Shown: positions 24,886 through 33,820 of the stretch, one piece after another
Numbering within the stretch: the stretch's first letter is position 1
Layout: every line of letters begins with the position of its first letter
NCBI RefSeq assembly: GCF_001747085.1
Contig: NZ_MDJD01000054.1
Location: 620,001-684,000 of the forward strand
Direction: 5' to 3'
Length of the DNA: 64,000 bases
From: Flavivirga aquatica
GTDB lineage: Bacteria > Bacteroidota > Bacteroidia > Flavobacteriales > Flavobacteriaceae
The notes under the pieces: generated by a model
What the model was told of the DNA's origin: nothing
Database searches by the model: none
Seen by the model: the letters and a program-made list of their open reading frames with translations, nothing else
Position numbers and translations under genes: made by a program

Positions 24886-25893
24886 CTAACACCATTTAAT
24901 AATAGCACTGGCCCAAGTAAAACCACTACCAAAAGCCGCTAATACAACATTATCCCCTACTTTAATCTTTCCTTCTTCCCAAGCTTCAGTAAGCGCTATA
25001 ATTACAGATGCAGCTGTAGTATTACCATACTTTGTTATATTATTAAATACCTGATCATCACTTAACCCAAACTTTTTTTGTATAAATTGAGCAATACGTA
25101 AATTAGCTTGATGAGGAATAAGCATATCTATATCCTCCTTCTGCAAACCATTTTTCATCAAACCTTCTATAATCACTTCACTAAAACGCACAACAGCATT
25201 TTTAAATACAAATTGACCATCCATATGCGGGTAATAAGATAAGTCTTCTTCTTCAGATCCTATAATTTCTGGTACCCAATGAGATATACTTGGTGAAGCA
25301 ACAATCAATTTATCCGCGTGCTTCCCTTCACTATGCAAATGCGTAGATAAAACACCTTTAATATTATCTTTTTCTCTTGAAAGGACACATGCTCCAGCCC
25401 CATCACCAAAAATAACAGACACACCTCTACCCCTAGTAGTTTTATCTAAGCCATTACTATGATATTCTGCCCCTATAATAAGAATATTTTTATACATTCC
25501 AGTTTTAATAAATTGGTCTGCGACAGATATCGCATAAACAAAACCAGAACATTGATTCCTTACATCTAAAGCCCCTATGGTTGGCATATCAAGCATGTCT
25601 TGAATTTGCACACCACATCCTGGGAAATAATAATCTGGACTTAAAGTAGCAAACACTATAAAATCAATATCATCTTTAGTCAAACCTGAACGCCCTATAG
25701 CAATTCTTGCTGCTTTAGCGCCCATAACTGCAGAAGTATCATCTGTCCCTTCCTTAATCCACCTTCTTTCTTTTATACCTGTACGCTCTTGAATCCATGC
25801 ATCATTAGTATCCATAATCTTAGATAAATCGTCATTAGTTACTACATTTTCAGGAACATATTTACCTAAACCTATTATTTTTGAATTGTACAT
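24886..25893 (-). CDS. fabH: Beta-ketoacyl-ACP synthase III
   Basis: Condenses an acyl-CoA primer with malonyl-ACP to start fatty acid synthesis, cytoplasmic. 335 residues from ATG 25893 (MYNSKIIGLGKYVPENVVTN); a nine-codon upstream extension exists but lacks family similarity. The catalytic triad is visible: Cys in RNQCSGFVYA, His in PHQANLRIAQF and Asn in YGNTTAASV. The closing FGSGFTWASAIIKW is typical of FabH. A minus-strand TAATTTTG box is at 25925-25932. No fab or plsX genes adjoin, so this may be a second FabH paralogue; a DarB-like aryl-polyene or flexirubin role cannot be excluded. Confidence 0.9.
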   Translation of the reverse strand: MYNSKIIGLGKYVPENVVTNDDLSKIMDTNDAWIQERTGIKERRWIKEGTDDTSAVMGAKAARIAIGRSGLTKDDIDFIVFATLSPDYYFPGCGVQIQDMLDMPTIGALDVRNQCSGFVYAISVADQFIKTGMYKNILIIGAEYHSNGLDKTTRGRGVSVIFGDGAGACVLSREKDNIKGVLSTHLHSEGKHADKLIVASPSISHWVPEIIGSEEEDLSYYPHMDGQFVFKNAVVRFSEVIIEGLMKNGLQKEDIDMLIPHQANLRIAQFIQKKFGLSDDQVFNNITKYGNTTAASVIIALTEAWEEGKIKVGDNVVLAAFGSGFTWASAIIKWC

Positions 25894-25924
25894 ATTATGG
25901 TTGCATATTAGAGCAAGCAAATTA

Positions 25925-25932
25925 CAAAATTA
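25925..25932 (-). promoter_or_regulatory. TAnnTTTG box for fabH
   Basis: Minus-strand TAATTTTG 32 bp upstream of the chosen ATG, which supports the shorter start. Confidence 0.5.
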
Positions 25933-26122
25933 AATGCTGGAAATTACAATTAGATAAAATACAAAAAATACTATTAAGAAATTTTAGAATTTAGAATTTG
26001 AAAATTTCAACATTGGTAATCATTTTTTCAAAGAAAAAACCGTGTCAGTTTGTCATATTTTATGAATTGGCATTTTTGTTGAATACCAGTTTAAAGCAAA
26101 TTAAAACTAAAGTATAAACAAT

Positions 26123-26142
26123 TTTTCCACCTTCGTGGAAAA
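26123..26142. repeat. Small palindrome, family member 2
   Basis: Perfect TTTTCCAC-CTTC-GTGGAAAA in the htpG leader, 52 bp before the ATG. Confidence 0.6.
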
Positions 26143-26155
26143 GATAAATAATCAG

Positions 26156-26172
26156 ATTTCCTTCTAGGAAAT
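26156..26172. repeat. Small palindrome, family member 3
   Basis: Perfect ATTTCC-TTCTA-GGAAAT in the htpG leader, 22 bp before the ATG, tandem with member 2. Confidence 0.55.
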
Positions 26173-26194
26173 GAATAATTAAAATAATTATATT

Positions 26195-28105
26195 ATGGCA
26201 AAAGGAAGTATTAATGTTTCGGTAGAAAATATTTTTCCACTCATTAAAAAATTCTTGTATAGTGACCACGAAATATTTTTACGTGAGTTAATAAGTAATG
26301 GTACAGATGCTACTTTAAAATTAAAGCACCTTACAAGTATTGGAGAGTCTAAATCTGAATATGGTAACCCACAAATTGAGGTTAAAATTGATAAAGAAGG
26401 TAAAAAACTTCATATTATTGACCAAGGTTTAGGTATGACAGCAGAAGAGGTTGAAAAATACATCAACCAAGTTGCCTTTTCTGGTGCAGAAGAGTTTTTA
26501 GATAAATATAAAGATTCTGCTAAAGACTCAGGAATTATTGGACATTTTGGTCTTGGTTTCTATTCTGCATTTATGGTTGCAGAAAAAGTAGAACTTATTA
26601 CTAAATCTCATAAAGATGAACCTGCTGCACATTGGACTTGCGATGGTTCTCCAGAATTCACATTAGAAGCTTCAGATAAAACAGATAGAGGTACAGAAAT
26701 TATACTTCACATAGCAGAAGATTCTACAGAATTTCTTGAAGAGTCAAGGATTAGCACACTATTATCAAAGTATAATAAGTTTATGCCTATTCCAATTAAA
26801 TTTGGAACAAAAGAAGTGAACGATCCAGATTTCACTCCAAAAACAACTACAGATAAAGATGGTAAAGAAACTACAGAGCCACACAAAAAAATTACTGTAG
26901 ATAACATTATTAATAACCCTAACCCTGCCTGGACTAAACAACCTGCAGATTTAGAAGATCAAAACTATAAAGATTTTTACAGAGAATTGTATCCAATGCA
27001 ATTTGAAGAACCTTTATTCAATATTCATTTAAATGTAGATTATCCATTTAACTTAACAGGGATTTTATACTTTCCAAAAATGTCTAACGACATGCAAATT
27101 CAGAAAGATAAAATTCAATTATACCAAAACCAAGTATTTGTAACAGATAATGTTGAAGGTATTGTTCCTGAATTCTTAACCATGCTTCGTGGTGTTATTG
27201 ATTCTCCAGACATTCCATTAAACGTATCACGTTCTTACTTACAAGCAGATGGAGCTGTTAAAAAGATTTCATCTTACATTACGCGTAAAGTAGCAGATAA
27301 ATTAAAATCATTATTTAATAATAATCGTGAAGATTTTGAAGCTAAATGGAACGATATTAAAATTGTTATTGAATACGGTATGCTTTCAGAAGAAAAATTC
27401 TTCGAAAAAGCAGATGCTTTTGCTTTATATCCAACTGTAGATGGTACACATTATACATACGAGGAGCTATTCAATAAAATTAAAGCTAATCAAACAGATA
27501 AAGATGGTAAACTAGTTATTCTTTATGCTTCTAACAAAGATGAACAACACAGTTATATTGAAGCTGCCAAAGAAAAAGGTTATGAAGTTTTATTATTAGA
27601 TTCTCCAATAATTTCACACTTAATACAAAAATTAGAAAGCTCTAAAGAGAATATTACTTTCGCCCGTGTAGATGGAGATCATGTTAATAATTTAATTAAG
27701 AAAGATGAAACAACTATTTCTAAATTAAACGAAGATCAAACTAAGGCTTTAGATGAATTATTAAAAGACGTTATTCCTTCTGATAAATTTACAGTTCAGT
27801 TAGAATCTATGGAAAGTGATGCTTCTCCATTTATTATTACACAACCAGAATTTATGCGCCGTATGAAAGAAATGCAAGCTACTGGTGGTGGCGGTATGAA
27901 TATGTTTGGAAACATGCCTGAAATGTATAACCTTGTTGTTAATACAAACTCTGAATTAGTTGGTAAAATTTTAGACACTGAAACTAAAGATGCGCAAGCA
28001 AGTTTAATAACGCAAAGCTTAGATTTAGCACGTTTATCTCAAGGCCTATTAAAAGGTGAAGAACTAACAAACTTTATTAAACGTAGTTACGAACTTATTA
28101 AGTAA
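26195..28105 (+). CDS. htpG: Molecular chaperone HtpG (bacterial Hsp90)
   Basis: ATP-dependent homodimeric chaperone, 636 residues. The N-terminal GHKL ATPase contains YSDHEIFLRELISNGTDA, IDQGLGMT and GIIGHFGLGFYSAFMVAEK. The middle domain includes LTGILYFPKM and RGVIDSPDIPLNVSRSYLQ (Hsp90 signature), and a C-terminal dimerisation domain ends LTNFIKRSYELIK. There is no eukaryotic MEEVD tail. A charged insert around residues 205-235 (KTTTDKDGKETTEPHKK) is longer than in E. coli. The gene is monocistronic, with two small palindromes in its leader and a third plus a terminator after it, which could affect mRNA stability. Confidence 0.97.
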   Translation: MAKGSINVSVENIFPLIKKFLYSDHEIFLRELISNGTDATLKLKHLTSIGESKSEYGNPQIEVKIDKEGKKLHIIDQGLGMTAEEVEKYINQVAFSGAEEFLDKYKDSAKDSGIIGHFGLGFYSAFMVAEKVELITKSHKDEPAAHWTCDGSPEFTLEASDKTDRGTEIILHIAEDSTEFLEESRISTLLSKYNKFMPIPIKFGTKEVNDPDFTPKTTTDKDGKETTEPHKKITVDNIINNPNPAWTKQPADLEDQNYKDFYRELYPMQFEEPLFNIHLNVDYPFNLTGILYFPKMSNDMQIQKDKIQLYQNQVFVTDNVEGIVPEFLTMLRGVIDSPDIPLNVSRSYLQADGAVKKISSYITRKVADKLKSLFNNNREDFEAKWNDIKIVIEYGMLSEEKFFEKADAFALYPTVDGTHYTYEELFNKIKANQTDKDGKLVILYASNKDEQHSYIEAAKEKGYEVLLLDSPIISHLIQKLESSKENITFARVDGDHVNNLIKKDETTISKLNEDQTKALDELLKDVIPSDKFTVQLESMESDASPFIITQPEFMRRMKEMQATGGGGMNMFGNMPEMYNLVVNTNSELVGKILDTETKDAQASLITQSLDLARLSQGLLKGEELTNFIKRSYELIK

Positions 28106-28129
28106 CAAAGACTTGTATTAGTCGAAATC

Positions 28130-28150
28130 TTTTTTCGCTTTCGCGGAAAA
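28130..28150. repeat. Small palindrome, family member 4
   Basis: TTTTTCGC-TTTC-GCGGAAAA with one arm mismatch, 25 bp after the htpG stop. Confidence 0.5.
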
Positions 28151-28162
28151 TTATAAAATTCG

Positions 28163-28194
28163 AAACCACTTTGTAAAAACAAGGTGGTTTTTTT
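28163..28194 (+). terminator. htpG terminator (CACTTTG...AAGGTG type)
   Basis: AAACCACTTTGT-aaaa-ACAAGGTGGTTT followed by a T-run. Its sequence is nearly the same as the terminators at 30209-30240 and 33721-33752. Confidence 0.85.
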
Positions 28195-28293
28195 ATTTTC
28201 ACTACTATATCTTCTTAAAAAATGTAAAATTTATAAACTTAAACTAGGAAATTCACGTTATAAGATGTTATATAGTAAATTGACTAAACATTT

Positions 28294-30162
28294 ATGAGAA
28301 TTACTTTTACTGAAACACTACTCCTAAAACTTTTTTTATTATGTTTTATCTGTAATAGTATAGCACAAACACCAAATTCCACAGATAAACAAGACTATTT
28401 ATTAGATAAAGTAAAACCTAATGTAATAGGAATAAACATAAAACACGCTTGGAATAATAACATCTATGGACAAGGTATCAAAGTAGCTGTCGTTTCACAT
28501 AATTGGAACTTAAACCATAAAGATTTATCATCTCCTCGTTTAGTTAGGTTAAGCCCCATAGTATCCAAAACCATTAACTCTACTAAAAAAATTAATCATG
28601 ATACAACTACATTAAAAATGTTATTTGGACAAAATGACTTTGATTTTACTGGAGCTGTACATAAAGTAGATAGCGTATATTGTTCAACTACAGAAAGAGA
28701 AATTACTTTTTCTGGGCTTAGTTCTTTAATTACTAGGTTAGATTTAGCTATTTCAAAAGCAATTAATAAATTAGATAAAGGAGATGTTTTAATTTTAGAA
28801 GAACAAACACTTGATCCAAGCGGAAAACTTGCCCCTATTGATTATAATATTATAGTATGGGATTTAATAAAAAAAGCTACAGACTCAGGAATTATAGTCG
28901 TTGCAACAGCAGGTAATGGTAGTGAAAATTTAGACGCACCAGAATTCGAAGAATATAGAAATAGAGGAGATAACGGCATTATATTAGTTGGTAGCGGTAC
29001 ACGCAAAGGCAGATACCGTACCTCTACTTCTAATTACGGAAGTCCAATTCATTTACAAGCTTGGGGAGACAATTCTGCTTTTTCATTGGGCTATGGAGAG
29101 ACATATGCCAATGGAGATAATGCCACTCAATTTTCAAAAACCTCATTTGCAACTCCTATCGTAGCATCTGCTGTAATTGCATTACAATCTTATGCTAAAG
29201 AAGTACATGGAATTATATTACCTCCAAAACAGATTAGAAACATACTAATAGAAACAGGAACAAAATCGAATGCTACAGAGCATATTGGCCCACTACCCAA
29301 TGTAAAACGAGCTTTCGAAAAACTAGATGAGCTTAAAACGTCTTCTCCTTTTACAATAGAATTTTTAGATCATGATGGTACAATGTTAAAATCACTTACC
29401 GCTACTTATGGAGAAAGCATACTTCCACCTAATCCACCAATACGCTCGGGTTATCAATTTTTTAAATGGAGCAAAACTACAGATTGGATTTCTAAAAACA
29501 CCTCTGTTATAGCTCAATATGTACCAGCAGGAACAAATTATAAAGTAACTTTTGTTGATAGAGACAATAACATACTAAAAGAAGAAATAATTAATCATGG
29601 AACTTCTGCAACAGCTCCTATACCCCCTAAACAACAAGGTGCCTCTGTTTTTTCAGGATGGAATAAACTTTTCTTTAATATAACTAGTGATTTACAAGTA
29701 ACAGCTCTTTACGATATAGCCGAAACAACTTATACAATTACCTTTAAAGATTTTAATGGAACACTTTTAAAAGAAGATTTAGTTGGAAAAGGAAATATAG
29801 TTACTGCACCTGTGGCACCATTAAGAACCGGTTATAAATTTACAGGATGGGACATTAATTTATCTAATATTGTTTCAAACTTAACTGTTACAGCTCAATA
29901 CGAATCTTTGTTATCTATACCAAATTCAGAAAAAGACATTTTAAAAATATATCCTAATCCTGTAAAAAATAAAATTAATATTGAGGTAAACGAAGTAACA
30001 CAAATATTAAATTATCAAATATTAAATTTATCTGGAAAAATAATTAAATCTGGGACGACAGAAAAAATCATTGAAGTTTCATCTTTAACCGAAGGTATAT
30101 ATATTTTAAAAATATTATTTGATAATAAAGTAATAAGTAAAAAATTTATAAGACTTAATTAA
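28294..30162 (+). CDS. Degenerate subtilisin-like (S8) secreted protein with InlB-type repeats and T9SS tail
   Basis: 622 residues with signal peptide (to about 25). The subtilase-like domain (about 35-315) keeps Ser284 (KTSFATPIVAS), oxyanion Asn208 (ATAGNGS) and a probable catalytic His102 (NHDTTTLK). Where family members have the catalytic Asp, it reads VAVVSHNWNLNHKDL, with no Asp in the expected place. It may therefore be a pseudo-protease or use altered chemistry. Three Listeria-Bacteroides (InlB B) repeats follow, about 345-400, 415-470 and 485-535 (YTITFKDFNGTLLKED, GYKFTGWD). A type IX sorting domain (ILKIYPNPVKNKINIEV, KKFIRLN) ends the protein. Probably surface-exposed. Confidence 0.85.
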   Translation: MRITFTETLLLKLFLLCFICNSIAQTPNSTDKQDYLLDKVKPNVIGINIKHAWNNNIYGQGIKVAVVSHNWNLNHKDLSSPRLVRLSPIVSKTINSTKKINHDTTTLKMLFGQNDFDFTGAVHKVDSVYCSTTEREITFSGLSSLITRLDLAISKAINKLDKGDVLILEEQTLDPSGKLAPIDYNIIVWDLIKKATDSGIIVVATAGNGSENLDAPEFEEYRNRGDNGIILVGSGTRKGRYRTSTSNYGSPIHLQAWGDNSAFSLGYGETYANGDNATQFSKTSFATPIVASAVIALQSYAKEVHGIILPPKQIRNILIETGTKSNATEHIGPLPNVKRAFEKLDELKTSSPFTIEFLDHDGTMLKSLTATYGESILPPNPPIRSGYQFFKWSKTTDWISKNTSVIAQYVPAGTNYKVTFVDRDNNILKEEIINHGTSATAPIPPKQQGASVFSGWNKLFFNITSDLQVTALYDIAETTYTITFKDFNGTLLKEDLVGKGNIVTAPVAPLRTGYKFTGWDINLSNIVSNLTVTAQYESLLSIPNSEKDILKIYPNPVKNKINIEVNEVTQILNYQILNLSGKIIKSGTTEKIIEVSSLTEGIYILKILFDNKVISKKFIRLN

Positions 30163-30208
30163 CGTAAAAAACATTTAAGCACACAATTTTAAAGAATTGA
30201 AATATCTA

Positions 30209-30240
30209 AAAAACACTTTGTGAAAACGAGGTGTTTTTTT
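30209..30240 (+). terminator. Terminator, second copy of CACTTTG hairpin
   Basis: AAACACTTTGTG-aaaa-CGAGGTGTTT plus T8, about 45 bp after the S8-like stop. It is immediately followed by a candidate ECF promoter (GTAAC at 30242). Confidence 0.85.
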
Positions 30241-30241
30241 T

Positions 30242-30266
30242 GTAACTAAAATAGATTACAATCGTC
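30242..30266 (+). promoter_or_regulatory. Candidate ECF-sigma promoter for tricorn-like protease
   Basis: GTAAC-N16-CGTC followed by ATA. The same element precedes the serine hydrolase (33753-33777). It differs by one spacer base from the two GTAAC-N17-CGTC elements at the ECF sigma locus (44833-44911). Confidence 0.5.
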
Positions 30267-30335
30267 ATATTAAAATAATCAACCAAAAGCTAAAACAAAA
30301 AAAATCATATTCACCTAGTTATCAACTACTTTTAC

Positions 30336-30353
30336 AAAAAAAAAAAAAAAAAA
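30336..30353 (+). repeat. Homopolymer run of 18 A
   Basis: A18 in the 5' leader of the tricorn-like protease gene, between its candidate promoter and ATG. It is a likely replication or transcription slippage site. Confidence 0.8.
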
Positions 30354-30417
30354 CGAACACCACTTATAAAAATGTATTAAATCACACATCAATCAATATA
30401 GACTTAATCATTAAACT

Positions 30418-33400
30418 ATGAAACATCTAAAAAAACATTTTCTATTACTCATTTTATTCTCATTTTTTCACTTTACCTCTTCGGCACAACAAAAAGGCAC
30501 ACTACTTTTAGAACAACCTAACATGAGTAAAACACATATTACATTTGTTCATGGAGGCGATATATGGATCACACCTATAGGCGAAAAACAAGCCTTACGA
30601 ATTACCAGTACAGTTGCAGTAGAAAGCGACCCTCATATTTCTCCAGACGGAAAATTAATAGCTTTTACATCTAATAGAACAGGAGATGCAAGTGTATATG
30701 TTGTAAGTATAGAAGGTGGCAACCCTACGCGTTTAACATATCACCCATCTGCCGCTTTTGTTAGGGGCTGGTCTAATGACGGTTCATATATATATTATGC
30801 TTCATCCCGAGATACTGCCCCAGCTCGTTATCATCGATTATGGAAAGTAACTAAAGATGGCGGACCAGAATTACAGTTAACTTCTCAATGGGCTACAGAT
30901 GCCAACTACTCGCCAGATGGAAAATCAATGGTGATAGATAGAGTGAGGCGCTGGGATAAAGAATGGCGCGCATACAGAGGAGGACAAAACACCCCACTGT
31001 CTATTCTCAACATGAAAAATATGAACGAGGTATTATTACCTAATAATAAAAGTACCGATATCTACCCTATTTGGTTAAAAGATAAAATCTATTTTCTTTC
31101 AGACAGAGATTTAACCATGAATATTTGGTGTTATTCAACAACATCTTCGACACTAAAACAAATTACTACTTTTAAAGGAGCCGACATAAAATCACTTACA
31201 GGTAAGGAAAACCAGTTAATATATGAGCGAAACGGAGCATTACATCTGTTTGACCTCAACACTAAAAAATCACAGCAATTACATATTAAAGTAAATGGTG
31301 ATTTTCCTTGGGCTCAAAAAAAATGGAAAGATGTGAGTAAATCTGCTAGAAGTGTGTCTTTATCACCTTCAGGAAAAAGAGTAATTATGCAATCTAGAGG
31401 AGAAATTTTCACTGTACCAGCAGAATATGGTGATTCAAGAAACATTACCAATACTTCTGATGCCGCAGACCGTAAACCAATTTGGTCTCCTCTTGGAGAT
31501 AAAATCGCATGGTTTACAGATAATAATAAAAAAGAATATGTCCTTAGAGTTACCTCCCAAGATGGCATGTCTAAAATAAAAGATTATTCAATTGGCGAGT
31601 CAAAATTAGGATGGGAACCAATATGGTCTCCAGATGGAAAATATATTGCATTTAATGATGACGATGTTAGAATAAGATTACTTAATCTTGAAACAGAAAA
31701 AATAGCTACAATTGATATTGGTGGCATAAACTTAGAACGTGGAAACTTAGGTTTAACTTGGTCTCCAGATTCCAAATGGTTGGCTTATTCCAAAACCTCT
31801 CCAAATAATTTTAAACGCATCTATGTCTGGTCTCTTGAATCTAATAAAACCCAAGCCATAACCAATGAGCTAGCACATAGTATCTCACCTACTTGGGATC
31901 TTGATGGTAAACATATGTACTTTATTTCAAGTACCGATCTTGCTTTAAGATCTGGTTGGGCTAATACAAGTTCCATGATGGCAAACCCTAAATTTACATG
32001 CTATGTTGTAAACCTTCGTAATAATGATCCTTCCCCTTTTGAATTAAGAAGTGATGAAGAAAAGGAGAAAAAAGACAAAAAAGATAAGGACAACAAGAAA
32101 AGTGAAGGGAAAGACAAAAAAACAGACAAAGATTCAGCAAAAAAAACTATTGTTAAAATAGATTTTGATAATATAGAACAACGTACTATAGCTCTTCCTA
32201 TGCCTACTAGGAATTATAGATATGTTACCTCTGGAGCTAAAGGTTCTGTTTTTATATCAGAAAGATTGCCAAATACACTAGCAAACACTATTCATAAGTT
32301 TACTTTAAAAGATAGAAAATCAAAAGTATTCCTTGAAAAAGCTAATCAATTTTCTGTTTCGGCAAACGGAAAAAAAGCTATTGCTAAAACAGGACCTAGT
32401 TGGAAAATATTTAACACATCAGCAGCTAAAGGAAAAGGAAAAGCGGTACAGGTAAAACTAAAAATGCATTTAGATGTTCAAGCAGAATGGAAACAGATAT
32501 TTGAAGAAGCATGGAGGTACCAACGCGACTATTTTTACGATCCCAATATGCATGGCAGAAATTGGCAAAAAGTATATAAACGCTATGCCCCTTTATTACC
32601 TCATGTAAAACACAGGTCTTCATTAAACTATATTCTCGATCAAATGAATGGTGAACTTTCTGTGGGACATAGTTTTGTTAGTGGTGGCGATTACCCAGAA
32701 ACAGAAAAATATCCTACGGGGTTATTAGGTGCCGATTTTGTTTCTGAAAAAGGCCATTGGAAAATTGATAGAATTTATACTACCGAAACTTGGAACCCTA
32801 ATTTATCTAGTCCTTTAAGTAAACCTGGAATGAAAGCACAAACAGGCAATTATATTGTTGGTATTAATGGAAAAGAAATTAAAGCCAAAGACAATATTTT
32901 TAAAGCCTTACAAGGTACACGTGGTGTACAAACTGTAATCCATATTAACACTTCTCCTGAATTTAAAGGTGCTTGGACAGAAACTGTAAAACCATTACGA
33001 AATGAAAATGCACTTAGGCAAAGAGCATGGATTGAAGACAATAAAAGAAAAGTAGATAAACTCTCCAATGGGAAATTGGCCTATGTTTGGGTTCCAAATA
33101 CTGGTGGTTCCGGTGTAAATTACTTTAACCGTTATTTATTTGCTCAACAAGATAAATTAGGCGCTGTAATTGATGAGCGATTTAATGGCGGTGGGCTTTT
33201 AGATGATTATATGGTCGATCTTTTAACAAGAAAATTAAGAGCAGCCATAACCAATGAAGTCCCTAATGGAAAAGCTTTTAAACTACCAGCTGGAATTCAT
33301 GGTCCAAAAGTACTCCTTATTAATGAACTCGCTGGATCTGGAGGAGACTATTTCCCTTGGATATTCAGGCATCAAAATGCTGGAAAACTTATAGGGCAAA

Positions 33401-33687
33401 CAACTTGGGGAGGACTTGTAAAATCGTCAACACATTATTCATTTATTGATGGCGGACGAATGACTGCTCCAGATAATGCTGTATTCGACCCCATAAAAAA
33501 AGAATGGATTGGAGAAAACAAAGGTATTGCTCCAGACATAAGTATTAGACAAGATGCAAAATCTATAAGCGAAGGAAAAGACCCTCAATTAGAACGTGCC
33601 GTTGAAGAATTATTAAAACAATTAAAAAGCACAAAAGAGATAGACATGATACCTCCTACTTTTTCTAAACCTGCCAAACAAAAATAA
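30418..33687 (+). CDS. Tricorn-like S41 protease
   Basis: 1089 residues with signal peptide (to about 25), so periplasmic or surface. The N-terminal half carries TolB/PD40-type propeller repeats (PHISPDGKLIAFTSNRTGD, WSPDGKYIAFNDDD, WSPDSKWLAYSK) that form the tricorn beta-propellers. A lysine/aspartate-rich linker (about 545-580) follows, then the helical C1 domain, a PDZ domain (about 780-850) and the S41 core. Active-site candidates are the His in GELSVGHSFVSGG and the Ser in NELAGSGGDYFPW. Tricorn proteases degrade oligopeptides; the acidic/basic linker is long compared with archaeal tricorn. It is preceded by a candidate ECF promoter and followed by a duplicate of the same terminator-promoter cassette. 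Confidence 0.92.
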   Translation: MKHLKKHFLLLILFSFFHFTSSAQQKGTLLLEQPNMSKTHITFVHGGDIWITPIGEKQALRITSTVAVESDPHISPDGKLIAFTSNRTGDASVYVVSIEGGNPTRLTYHPSAAFVRGWSNDGSYIYYASSRDTAPARYHRLWKVTKDGGPELQLTSQWATDANYSPDGKSMVIDRVRRWDKEWRAYRGGQNTPLSILNMKNMNEVLLPNNKSTDIYPIWLKDKIYFLSDRDLTMNIWCYSTTSSTLKQITTFKGADIKSLTGKENQLIYERNGALHLFDLNTKKSQQLHIKVNGDFPWAQKKWKDVSKSARSVSLSPSGKRVIMQSRGEIFTVPAEYGDSRNITNTSDAADRKPIWSPLGDKIAWFTDNNKKEYVLRVTSQDGMSKIKDYSIGESKLGWEPIWSPDGKYIAFNDDDVRIRLLNLETEKIATIDIGGINLERGNLGLTWSPDSKWLAYSKTSPNNFKRIYVWSLESNKTQAITNELAHSISPTWDLDGKHMYFISSTDLALRSGWANTSSMMANPKFTCYVVNLRNNDPSPFELRSDEEKEKKDKKDKDNKKSEGKDKKTDKDSAKKTIVKIDFDNIEQRTIALPMPTRNYRYVTSGAKGSVFISERLPNTLANTIHKFTLKDRKSKVFLEKANQFSVSANGKKAIAKTGPSWKIFNTSAAKGKGKAVQVKLKMHLDVQAEWKQIFEEAWRYQRDYFYDPNMHGRNWQKVYKRYAPLLPHVKHRSSLNYILDQMNGELSVGHSFVSGGDYPETEKYPTGLLGADFVSEKGHWKIDRIYTTETWNPNLSSPLSKPGMKAQTGNYIVGINGKEIKAKDNIFKALQGTRGVQTVIHINTSPEFKGAWTETVKPLRNENALRQRAWIEDNKRKVDKLSNGKLAYVWVPNTGGSGVNYFNRYLFAQQDKLGAVIDERFNGGGLLDDYMVDLLTRKLRAAITNEVPNGKAFKLPAGIHGPKVLLINELAGSGGDYFPWIFRHQNAGKLIGQTTWGGLVKSSTHYSFIDGGRMTAPDNAVFDPIKKEWIGENKGIAPDISIRQDAKSISEGKDPQLERAVEELLKQLKSTKEIDMIPPTFSKPAKQK

Positions 33688-33720
33688 GCTTATTATTACG
33701 CTATAGGTTCTAAAAAATCT

Positions 33721-33752
33721 AAACCACTTTGCAAAAGCAAGGTGGTTTTTTT
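33721..33752 (+). terminator. Terminator, third copy of CACTTTG hairpin
   Basis: AAACCACTTTGC-aaaa-GCAAGGTGGTTT plus T7, about 33 bp after the tricorn-like stop. Confidence 0.85.
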
Positions 33753-33777
33753 GTAACTAAAATTAATATCAAGCGTC
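33753..33777 (+). promoter_or_regulatory. Candidate ECF-sigma promoter for serine hydrolase
   Basis: GTAAC-N16-CGTC then ATA, directly after the terminator T-run and 43 bp before the ATG at 33821. See the matching element at 30242-30266. Confidence 0.5.
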
Positions 33778-33820
33778 ATACAACAAATAGAATAATTTAA
33801 ACCAATTATACAATTTAATC

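Noticed and set aside
26060-26269. Minus-strand ORF overlapping the htpG start
   Set aside because: Low-complexity translation, and it overlaps the htpG leader palindromes and coding start.
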